64,000 bases of DNA from Candidatus Obscuribacterales bacterium (lineage in GTDB: Bacteria; Cyanobacteriota; Vampirovibrionia; Obscuribacterales; Obscuribacteraceae). The notes beneath the pieces were generated by a model. The model was not told the origin of the DNA, did not search any database, and was given only the letters and a program-made list of their open reading frames with translations. The stretch covers positions 434,001 through 498,000 of the forward strand of contig JAIEOQ010000006.1 of the NCBI GenBank assembly GCA_019750335.1. Reading direction: 5' to 3'. Shown here piece by piece: positions 1-6,583 of the stretch (position 1 is its first letter; each line of letters begins with the position of its first letter). Made by a program: the position numbers and the translations under genes.

Positions 1-201
1 GATGGAAAATCGAGAGGAAGGTTATATACTTCTAGCAAGGGAAACAAAGTTTTCTGCTGGCTAGAAGCTAGTCCAGGCGAGATAATTAAGTACTATAAAA
101 AGTACAAAAATCATGCTCCGCGCAAGGAGTTCTTATTGTCAAAGCGAGATAAGCTGCCAGACGAACTCGCTAAAGCTTTAGAACCCATAGATAACCTTTG
201 A
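1..201 (+). CDS. 3' end of a hypothetical protein, tandem paralogue of the next gene (partial)
   Basis: Reading frame 1 is open from the window edge to a TGA at 199-201 and gives the last 66 residues of a protein whose start lies outside the window. The tail contains FLLSKRDKLPDELAKALE, which matches FLLSKQDALPKELASIFE at the end of the gene at 209-1573. The preceding segment (YTSSKGNKVFCWLE against LLTSKNGKQVYCCVE) also aligns. The two genes are 7 bases apart and are therefore a tandem duplication. No known family is recognised and the function is unknown. Confidence 0.75.
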   Translation, partial: DGKSRGRLYTSSKGNKVFCWLEASPGEIIKYYKKYKNHAPRKEFLLSKRDKLPDELAKALEPIDNL

Positions 202-208
202 GGATTCT

Positions 209-1573
209 ATGAAATTTTCAAAGTCAAAATTTCTCAAGTTTTTTAAGATTATTTTGCTGATAGGTATTGTAGGTTTTAGCATTGAGGTTGTTGTTTTTTA
301 TGTGAGAGACAGATTTGCTCTTGCATTTCAAAATTATGCCCAAACACGTAAAGACCGTGTTGAGATAGTGGAAGAAGGTTCTGATTGTACAAGCAGAACG
401 ACAATCAAAAGAATTTATTTACCGGTTGGATCAAATTATGTAAGTCTTGGATCGGTTTCGAAATTTGATCAGAATGAGTTTGTCAGTTATGGGCCGGTTC
501 AAACATTTTCTCGGGTAGCTCTATTAAAGCTTATCGAATCTATCAACAAGTCAAAAAACAGCAAGATTGATTATGCGAGTCTGAATTTAACTGATGAGAG
601 AGTAAAAAGATCTTGGTTAACGGAAAATGCAACTTCTGATTACGACTTTAGTTATTTTGGCCTCGTGAATAAATATAAGTTACAGGTGGATCTTTCCGAT
701 TTACCCAAAGCGCTAAAAATGGCTGCTCCAATGGAGAGATTTACAAGCCGACATTATTCTGTAGGAGTATTTCAACCGTTTTCGACTTACATTAGTTGCG
801 GTGATAAGCTTCCCTGGTCAATTAATGTTGGAGGTAAATGGTGGACTACATATGACCGAAGCGTAAGCTTAGCGCTGGCAGAGCTTTTATTTCCTAATAA
901 GCAGCCTTTGTCTGATGTAGAGCTATTTTGTTATCCACCCGATGCTAAGGTGGATGAAAAAGGCGTTTGGAGTAATCTGCAAAAGTTTACTGCACAAAAA
1001 AATGCCGCAAAAATTCTTTTAGCAGCAAAACCACTTCCATCTAATACTGTGCTCTATGTGGCTGATGTTGGGCTTCCACGGTATGCATTTGAAGCTAAGC
1101 TAAAACCGTTGAAGCATGACTCAACAATTGATGAAGTCTTTTGTGCTACACCTTTGGATGATATAAATCCAGATTGGAATGTTGCGATTAAAGCTTATGG
1201 TCGCTGTGAAAGTATTGTTGAAGACATATTATGGTTAAAACAGTGGAAGTCGGAGAAATGTTCACCCGATCTGCGCCTTGATATGCGTATAGTGAAATAC
1301 GGTCTAATTTATACAGAGAACGGTCCAAAAAGTTGGCAACAAATAGGCTTAGACTCATTGCCAGATTGTAGATTATCGCTTTTATACAATAATAAAGAGA
1401 GAGGATATTTACTAACCTCGAAAAATGGAAAACAAGTTTATTGCTGTGTTGAATTTAGTTCTATGGAAGATAAGAAACGACGAAAGCTTCATCAAAAGCT
1501 ATATACAACAGAAACGTTTTTGTTGTCTAAGCAGGATGCATTACCAAAAGAGTTGGCTTCAATTTTTGAATAG
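209..1573 (+). CDS. Hypothetical membrane-anchored protein
   Basis: A 454-residue protein with one N-terminal hydrophobic segment (about residues 13-32, preceded by several lysines). This fits a signal anchor with the rest outside the cytoplasm. No catalytic motif is recognised. Cysteines are scattered rather than arranged as a metal site. A TTTGAGGATTCT stretch 5' of the ATG gives a Shine-Dalgarno-like GAGG. The C-terminus is clearly homologous to the partial gene just upstream, so the pair arose by tandem duplication and is probably co-transcribed. The role is unknown. Codon use is AT-rich compared with the genes around 27-30 kb, which is common for fast-evolving surface proteins. Confidence 0.75.
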   Translation: MKFSKSKFLKFFKIILLIGIVGFSIEVVVFYVRDRFALAFQNYAQTRKDRVEIVEEGSDCTSRTTIKRIYLPVGSNYVSLGSVSKFDQNEFVSYGPVQTFSRVALLKLIESINKSKNSKIDYASLNLTDERVKRSWLTENATSDYDFSYFGLVNKYKLQVDLSDLPKALKMAAPMERFTSRHYSVGVFQPFSTYISCGDKLPWSINVGGKWWTTYDRSVSLALAELLFPNKQPLSDVELFCYPPDAKVDEKGVWSNLQKFTAQKNAAKILLAAKPLPSNTVLYVADVGLPRYAFEAKLKPLKHDSTIDEVFCATPLDDINPDWNVAIKAYGRCESIVEDILWLKQWKSEKCSPDLRLDMRIVKYGLIYTENGPKSWQQIGLDSLPDCRLSLLYNNKERGYLLTSKNGKQVYCCVEFSSMEDKKRRKLHQKLYTTETFLLSKQDALPKELASIFE

Positions 1574-1588
1574 TAGTTTTGTGTTCAA

Positions 1589-1620
1589 GTAATTACCCCC
1601 ATTTGCATTGGGGTAATTAC
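1589..1620. terminator. Perfect 11-bp inverted repeat after the paralogue pair
   Basis: GTAATTACCCC (1589-1599) and GGGGTAATTAC (1610-1620) form a perfect 11-bp stem with a 10-base loop, starting 16 bases after the stop codon at 1573. No T-run follows on the + strand, so it is a hairpin of the kind that ends or protects a transcript, not a textbook intrinsic terminator. An operator is the alternative. Confidence 0.5.
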
Positions 1621-1699
1621 TACCAAAACAGATGAAATGTTCTTGCACAAAGGCTTGACGAAGCACATAATTGCAAGACTCAAATTTCAACCTGTCATA

Positions 1700-1717
1700 C
1701 GCTCTTGAGCAAGAGCG
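1700..1717 (+). terminator. Small hairpin followed by a T-run in the leader of the next operon
   Basis: CGCTCTT (1700-1706), loop GAGC, AAGAGCG (1711-1717), then CCAAT and a run of T at 1722-1727. It could be a weak terminator for upstream transcripts or a leader hairpin. It ends about 14 bases before the Shine-Dalgarno of the gene starting at 1741. An alternative start at 1705 would lie inside the hairpin, which argues against that start. Confidence 0.35.
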
Positions 1718-1740
1718 CCAATCTTTTTGTCGAGGTGTTT

Positions 1741-2175
1741 ATGAAACAGCTTACTATATTTCAACGCAGTAAAAAATCTGCTTCTAATTCTGATTGCAAC
1801 GCAACATTGTGCCCTGCTGACGAGAAAGCGGGTAGTTGCTACATGAGCAAAATAATTATGCTTTTGGTTGCTATAGGCTGCTTCAAGCTTTTTGTAGATA
1901 CTGCGCAACCAGTTATTGCTGATTTTACACCTGGAAGCTTAGCACTAGCCTATTACGGATATGACACTGCCCGAGATATTTCTAGGTTGACTACGGTCAC
2001 ATTGAGCATTATGTCTTTGTGGATCAGTTATCTTTGGCTTCAGAAAAAGCATCATATAGCTCTTGGGAAACGGATATTCACGGGATTTGCAATTACGCTT
2101 GCTACTTTGATCTTTGTGCATCTTGTTGGTACTTTTATTATCAATAATACCGGTGGTCTTAGTGGGGGGCTGTGA
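1741..2175 (+). CDS. Hypothetical integral membrane protein
   Basis: A protein of 144 residues. The ATG at 1741 is preferred because GAGGTG lies at about 1732-1737; an upstream start at 1705 has no ribosome site and falls in a hairpin. Hydrophobic segments occur near KIIMLLVAIGCFKLFV, in the middle (TVTLSIMSLWISYLWL) and near the end (FAITLATLIFVHLVGTFII), so three membrane spans are likely. The N-terminal 30 residues are hydrophilic with two cysteines. It overlaps the next gene by 4 bases (GTGA) and is translationally coupled to it. No family is recognised. Confidence 0.6.
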   Translation: MKQLTIFQRSKKSASNSDCNATLCPADEKAGSCYMSKIIMLLVAIGCFKLFVDTAQPVIADFTPGSLALAYYGYDTARDISRLTTVTLSIMSLWISYLWLQKKHHIALGKRIFTGFAITLATLIFVHLVGTFIINNTGGLSGGL

Positions 2176-2996
2176 TAAAAATAAATGACTGCCTCATAAC
2201 CGTCCTGTCGTTCTATCTCGGAATTTTATTTATTGGCTATTGCTTGATATTCTTGTGTGTCTGTCCGAGTACGCAACTGGCAGTTGCTGTGGTTGCAGAA
2301 GTTATTGTGCTTCTCGTTTCAATTGTATTTCTTGCAACAGGCCATTTTAAATTAGCTACTATTTTTAGCCGTTATCTTCCACGGTTTGCAAAAACACCTA
2401 AAGCAATATCCAAAGCGATAAAGATTTTTCGAGGCACACAATGCAGTGTGCTTATAGTTATTGCCATAATTGCTTCAGTTGATTTTATTGCATTCAGTGT
2501 TGCTATTTTCGGTAGCCCAGTTTTTGCTGCACGGTTATATAAATTTATGCCGACTTCTCAGCTTGTTGGTTTGCATCCGGCTTATACGTTGGAAAGTCTA
2601 GCTGGTGCATTTGTGGCAAAGGGAGATTTTGTAAAAGCTGAATCTTTGTATATGGCTATACTTGACGTGCGCCAACATTTTGCTGGACCAAAAAGTGATT
2701 TAGTTGCGGCGCTATATGTTGATTTGGGAGACTTGAATATACGTAAGCGTGATTTATCTTCTGCGGAGCATTGGTATCGTCGGGCTATAGATCTTGCTCC
2801 AAGTTCAGGAAGAGCACTTACGGCGCTTGCTACTACTTTAAGAGAAAAAGGCTCTTTGGTTGAGGCGGAAACTTATTACGTAAGAGCCTTGGATTGTAGA
2901 TCGCGCACTTTTGGAAAAGAAAGCAAGCAGTATCGTGACACCAAAAGGTCATACGAAAAACTTCTAGAAATGAAGAAGTTGATGTTAACGCCATAA
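2172..2996 (+). CDS. Membrane protein with C-terminal TPR repeats
   Basis: A 274-residue protein starting at a GTG that overlaps the stop of the previous gene (GTGA). The first 130 residues are hydrophobic with three or four probable membrane spans. From about residue 150 on there are tetratricopeptide repeats: LAGAFVAKGDFVKAESLYMAIL, a YVDLGDLNIRKRDLSSAEHWYRRAIDLAP unit and LATTLREKGSLVEAETYYVRAL. The TPRs would form a protein-binding scaffold next to the membrane. The partner is unknown; the coupled upstream membrane protein is an obvious candidate. TPR proteins of this kind recur through the window. Confidence 0.7.
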   Translation: MIKINDCLITVLSFYLGILFIGYCLIFLCVCPSTQLAVAVVAEVIVLLVSIVFLATGHFKLATIFSRYLPRFAKTPKAISKAIKIFRGTQCSVLIVIAIIASVDFIAFSVAIFGSPVFAARLYKFMPTSQLVGLHPAYTLESLAGAFVAKGDFVKAESLYMAILDVRQHFAGPKSDLVAALYVDLGDLNIRKRDLSSAEHWYRRAIDLAPSSGRALTALATTLREKGSLVEAETYYVRALDCRSRTFGKESKQYRDTKRSYEKLLEMKKLMLTP

Positions 2997-3080
2997 CAGA
3001 CGCAATTGCAATCCATTCTGATGGAAGCTAGACTACAGTGACCCAATATAGGACAACCAATGGTTGTTTAATCGAAGATC

Positions 3081-3647
3081 ATGCGAAGAATTATAGTCAC
3101 TGAATTCATTACTCTTGACGGTGTTATCGAGGCGCCGGGTGGCAATGAAACGCCGCATCCTCATGCTGGTTGGCAGTTTACATATGACTCCCCTGAAGGG
3201 GAGAAGTACAAGCTTGATGAGCTTGCTAGTGTAGATGCTTTGCTGCTAGGCAGAACCACTTACGAAGGGTTCGCTGCGTATTGGCCAAATCAGAGCGGTA
3301 ATGAGTTCGCTGATCCGATCAACAAAATGCCAAAATATGTTGTATCTAGAAGCCTGCAAAAGGTGGAGTGGAACAATAGTCATATTCTTCGCGATGTATC
3401 TAAAGACATTGAGGCACTTAAGAAGTCCGACGGTGGTGATATTCTCGTTTATGGCAGTGCCACTCTTGTAAAATCATTGCTTCATTATGACCTTATCGAC
3501 GAATTACGGCTGATGATGCATCCGCTCTCGATTGGTGGTGGATTGAGGCTTTTTGATGACAATCGAGAATTAAAGAAATTCGAGCTCAAGCACTCGCGTG
3601 CAGTCGACGGTGGCATTCTTATTCTTGAATATCAGCCGATCTGTTAA
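3081..3647 (+). CDS. Dihydrofolate-reductase-fold protein (RibD C-terminal family)
   Basis: A 188-residue protein with the hallmarks of the RibD-C/DHFR-like family: N-terminal MRRIIVTEFITLDGVIEAP, the DALLLGRTTYEGFAAYWP block (about residues 53-70), PKYVVSRSL, and C-terminal DILVYGSATLVKSLL followed by DELRLMMHPLSIGGGLRLF. Family members bind NAD(P)H and are usually soluble reductases; the physiological substrate of the stand-alone type (YyaP/YwjB-like) is generally unknown. Upstream, ACAACCA and TGGTTGT (3053-3067) form a short palindrome 13 bases before the ATG and could be an operator. The gene seems monocistronic. Confidence 0.85.
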   Translation: MRRIIVTEFITLDGVIEAPGGNETPHPHAGWQFTYDSPEGEKYKLDELASVDALLLGRTTYEGFAAYWPNQSGNEFADPINKMPKYVVSRSLQKVEWNNSHILRDVSKDIEALKKSDGGDILVYGSATLVKSLLHYDLIDELRLMMHPLSIGGGLRLFDDNRELKKFELKHSRAVDGGILILEYQPIC

Positions 3648-3839
3648 TCTTGTCGATCGGTCATTTGGGTCTTGTTGGATCAAGCTGTGCTAAATCAGCT
3701 CGTTTAGATAGTATAGAAGTGGTGTCGAAACCTGATTATTTGGGGCAGAATACTATGCTTCGATTTTTTCTGTATGACTGCTTGAAAAGTGAAAATTCTA
3801 GCCATATGCGTCAAAATCATTTATTATTGCTAGAACTTC

Positions 3840-4481
3840 ATGGCAAAGTTTTCAATGTTCCGATTTATAAGCGGCAATGCAATTCGACACTATGTCTGGG
3901 CTCTTGTTTTTTTGGGGTGGGTGTCTACCCTTTTATTTCCAGTAAGTTGTAGCGCACGATCAAAGGTCATTTCTGACGCTGAACACTCTGCGTATATTCG
4001 GCAGCTTATTAAAGCTGGAAAGCTAGATGAAGCTTATTCACTCTTGAAATATGTTGGCCCAATACATCCAGGAAATGAGTATTTGCATCATGCTGGATAT
4101 GAATACTACATGGCTAGAAAAATATATTCCAAGGCGTTGAGTGAGATTAATGATTGTCTCAATTTTAAGCCTGATAGATGGTATTTCTATCTTTGCAAAG
4201 CGCGGGCAGAATGTGGTTTGCGTCAATACAAAACAGCTATATCAACGCTTAGTAAAGCAATTGCTGTGCAAGATGATATTCCAGCTTTATTTTATGAGCG
4301 TGGGAGATGCGCTGGTCTCTTTCTGCTTGAAGAAAAAACTTTGCAAGCAGACTTAAATAAGGCGGCAATACTTTACTTAGAGCAAGGTGATTCAGAGCAA
4401 GCTTTAAGCTGCGTAGAATTGAAGCGCATGCTTTATAGACGACTAATCCAACTGCGGAAACTGCCAACTGTAATAAACTAA
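3840..4481 (+). CDS. Secreted or membrane-anchored TPR protein, paralogue A
   Basis: A 213-residue protein. Residues 16-36 are hydrophobic (VWALVFLGWVSTLLFPVSC) and end in a cysteine in a VSCSA context, so it may be an exported protein, possibly a lipoprotein. TPR-like helices follow: IRQLIKAGKLDEAYSLLKYV, a YYMARKIYSKALSEINDCLNFKP unit and LCKARAECGLRQYKTAISTLSKAI. The ending (ADLNKAAILYLEQGDSEQALSCVELK) matches the following gene (ADLQIAALKYL...EEIFLAQDCVDLYK), so these are tandem paralogues 64 bases apart. No strong Shine-Dalgarno precedes the ATG at 3840; an ATG at 3855 is an alternative. Confidence 0.7.
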   Translation: MAKFSMFRFISGNAIRHYVWALVFLGWVSTLLFPVSCSARSKVISDAEHSAYIRQLIKAGKLDEAYSLLKYVGPIHPGNEYLHHAGYEYYMARKIYSKALSEINDCLNFKPDRWYFYLCKARAECGLRQYKTAISTLSKAIAVQDDIPALFYERGRCAGLFLLEEKTLQADLNKAAILYLEQGDSEQALSCVELKRMLYRRLIQLRKLPTVIN

Positions 4482-4545
4482 AATCAGGATTCTACAGGCA
4501 AAATTAATAGTGATTCCGACTTTAAGCACCTTAGTACAACTAGTG

Positions 4546-5172
4546 ATGAATAATCGCGAAGAGAAAATTAGTAGAATTTTTTGCATCTTTGTAATAGCGA
4601 TCTTATTGAGCACTAATTTGCAGGGCTTGGCTCAGAAACAGCCAGAGCAAAGTAGTACTTCCATTATTGAACAACTGAGTGTTCTACAGCGCCACGGACA
4701 AACAAAAAAAGCTTATGAATTGCTCAAAGAGGCGGTTGTACTTTTTCCAAAAGATCCTATTATGCGCATAGCTTTGTATAACTATCAGATGAAACAAAAA
4801 ATGTACAAAGAGGCTCTGAAAGAAGCTGATGCTTATATTGCTCTCGCACCTAATAGTGCGTCTCCGTATGTACTTCGAGCGCTCGCTCTGACAAAATTGG
4901 GACAATTTAATGACGCTTTAATTGGTTATGCTAAGGCTGAGTCTATGCATACGGGTAGTACATCTAGTGCCTCCTTCTTTGAAGGGCGAGGGCGCTGTAA
5001 GTTAGGATTGGGAAACGTGCAATCCGCAAAAGCTGATTTACAGATAGCGGCACTTAAATATTTAGATTCGGAAGAAATTTTTTTGGCACAAGATTGTGTT
5101 GATCTCTATAAACAGGCCGAAATAAAAGCATTGAATCATCGAGGAGGACCACATGGCAAAGCTCGGAAGTAA
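4546..5172 (+). CDS. Secreted TPR protein, paralogue B
   Basis: About 208 residues if translated from the ATG at 4546; a GTG at 4510 would add 12 residues and cannot be excluded. The 4546 start places a signal peptide properly (basic NNREEKISR, then IFCIFVIAILLSTNLQGLAQ). The mature part holds TPR units such as LQRHGQTKKAYELLKEAVVLFP, YQMKQKMYKEALKEADAYIALAP and LRALALTKLGQFNDALIGYAKAE. It resembles the protein at 3840-4481 in length, order of helices and C-terminus. It probably acts outside the cytoplasmic membrane as a binding scaffold. It ends in a basic tail. Confidence 0.7.
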   Translation: MNNREEKISRIFCIFVIAILLSTNLQGLAQKQPEQSSTSIIEQLSVLQRHGQTKKAYELLKEAVVLFPKDPIMRIALYNYQMKQKMYKEALKEADAYIALAPNSASPYVLRALALTKLGQFNDALIGYAKAESMHTGSTSSASFFEGRGRCKLGLGNVQSAKADLQIAALKYLDSEEIFLAQDCVDLYKQAEIKALNHRGGPHGKARK

Positions 5173-5183
5173 AATAGTTCGGT

Positions 5184-5223
5184 ACTGCTTCGAGGTTTCC
5201 TCAGTGCGGCAAGCCGAAGCAGT
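5184..5223. terminator. Nested inverted repeat between convergent genes
   Basis: ACTGCTTCG (5184-5192) pairs with CGAAGCAGT (5215-5223), and a small GAGG-TTT-CCTC hairpin (5192-5202) lies within. The structure spans the gap between the TPR gene ending at 5172 and the permease ending at 5201, where a bidirectional terminator would be expected. No clear T-run is visible. Confidence 0.35.
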
Positions 5224-6583
5224 AATAAATCAAGCACATCAAGCCAAGCACGATTGAGCCGAGGTGCAGTTCGCGATAACGTCCGGCTAAGATTTTGAGC
5301 AATGGATAAAGTATCAGTCCGGCCGTTAATCCGTTAGCGATGTTGTAGCTGAAGATGATGATCACGATAGTGGCAAATGCCGGCACGCTTTCGCAAAGAT
5401 CTTCCATATCTATTTTAGAAACTGAGCTAATCATCAGTAAACCTACTGCCATTAAGGCTGGCGCATAAGCAAATTTGAGATGTTGCAGCGGTGCAAGCAA
5501 CGGTACAAAGAATAGTGAGATACCAAAGAGTATGGCAATGGTCAATGCTGCTAAGCCAGTACGTGCGCCTTCTTTTATGCCGGCAGCTGATTCGATGAAT
5601 GCGCCGCTTGTTGAGGAGCCGATTAAAGAGCTGAAAGTGCATGAGGCAGCGTCAACGATCATTGGTTTCTCAATTTCAGGAAAATTACCGTCTTTGTCGA
5701 GCATGTCTCCGGCAACACCGACACCAACTAGTGTGCCTAATGTGTCGAGGAAGCCCATGAGAAATAAAGTAAGAAAAATCGGGAAGAAGCTGAATTTGAA
5801 TATGCCTGGCAAATCCATTTTGAAAGCGATGGATTCAAGTGAATAAGCACCGGTGAAAGGTATGTCGAAAATTTGTTTGGGCACTTCGGCATAACCAAAA
5901 CAAGCGCCAAGAACAGCGGTTAAAACAATGCCGATTAAGATGGCGCCTTTTACTTTCTTTTGCAAAAGCAAGCTTATGACAATAAATCCGAAGACGGCAA
6001 GCAACACTTGCGGGTCGTGAAAGTTGCCGATTTTAAGCGGCACTTCCGGGTTGTTTAAAATGCTGGCGCCGTTTGTAGCAAGTGCTTGCACGGGCATGCC
6101 TTTGACGCTACTGACTACAATGCCTGTTTCATATAAACCGATGAATGTCAGAAAAAGTCCGATGCCGGCAGCGAAGCTTTGTTTTAAGCTGAATGAAACT
6201 GAATTAGCAAGCCAGGGACGAATGCGCAGCAATGAGAAAATGAAAAACAAAAAGCCGCTGACGAACACGGCAGCTAATCGTTGTTGCCAGGTGATACCTA
6301 GAGTGGCGAGTCCGAAAGCGATGAAGGCATTTTCGCCCATATAAGGAGCAACGGCTAGTGGCAGGTTGGCATAGAATGCCATGAGTAAGCAGCCGAAAAT
6401 AGCAGTGACGATTGTTGCTGTTGTTGCCGGTTCTATTGGGAAGCCGGCAAAACTCAAGATCGCTGGATTAACCACGATTATGTAAGCCATAGTCGTGAAA
6501 GTGGTTATACCGCCGAGGATTTCAATGCGTGGAGTTGTACCCCTCTTGCTGAGCTTAAAAAGGCTCTCCAATAGCTGAATCAT
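5201..6583 (-). CDS. NCS2-family purine permease, AzgA type
   Basis: A 460-residue polytopic membrane protein. The N-terminus has the AzgA/PbuG signature: EILGGITTFTTMAYIIVVNP, followed by IFGCLLMAFYANLPLAVAPYMGENAF. Further conserved pieces are GIGLFLTFIGL, FLDTLGTLVGVG and SSLIGSSTSGAFIESAAGI. The family imports adenine, guanine or hypoxanthine with protons; substrate choice cannot be read from the sequence. Length is typical. The ATG overlaps the stop of the upstream YfhO-like gene by 4 bases (ATGA), so it is the last gene of the leftward operon that starts near 10352, an odd partner for glycosylation genes. Confidence 0.9.
   Translation of the reverse strand: MIQLLESLFKLSKRGTTPRIEILGGITTFTTMAYIIVVNPAILSFAGFPIEPATTATIVTAIFGCLLMAFYANLPLAVAPYMGENAFIAFGLATLGITWQQRLAAVFVSGFLFFIFSLLRIRPWLANSVSFSLKQSFAAGIGLFLTFIGLYETGIVVSSVKGMPVQALATNGASILNNPEVPLKIGNFHDPQVLLAVFGFIVISLLLQKKVKGAILIGIVLTAVLGACFGYAEVPKQIFDIPFTGAYSLESIAFKMDLPGIFKFSFFPIFLTLFLMGFLDTLGTLVGVGVAGDMLDKDGNFPEIEKPMIVDAASCTFSSLIGSSTSGAFIESAAGIKEGARTGLAALTIAILFGISLFFVPLLAPLQHLKFAYAPALMAVGLLMISSVSKIDMEDLCESVPAFATIVIIIFSYNIANGLTAGLILYPLLKILAGRYRELHLGSIVLGLMCLIYYCFGLPH

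Noticed and set aside
3650..3952. 100-codon frame between the DHFR-like gene and the TPR gene
   Set aside because: It overlaps the better-supported TPR gene at 3840, has no ribosome site and an implausible composition.
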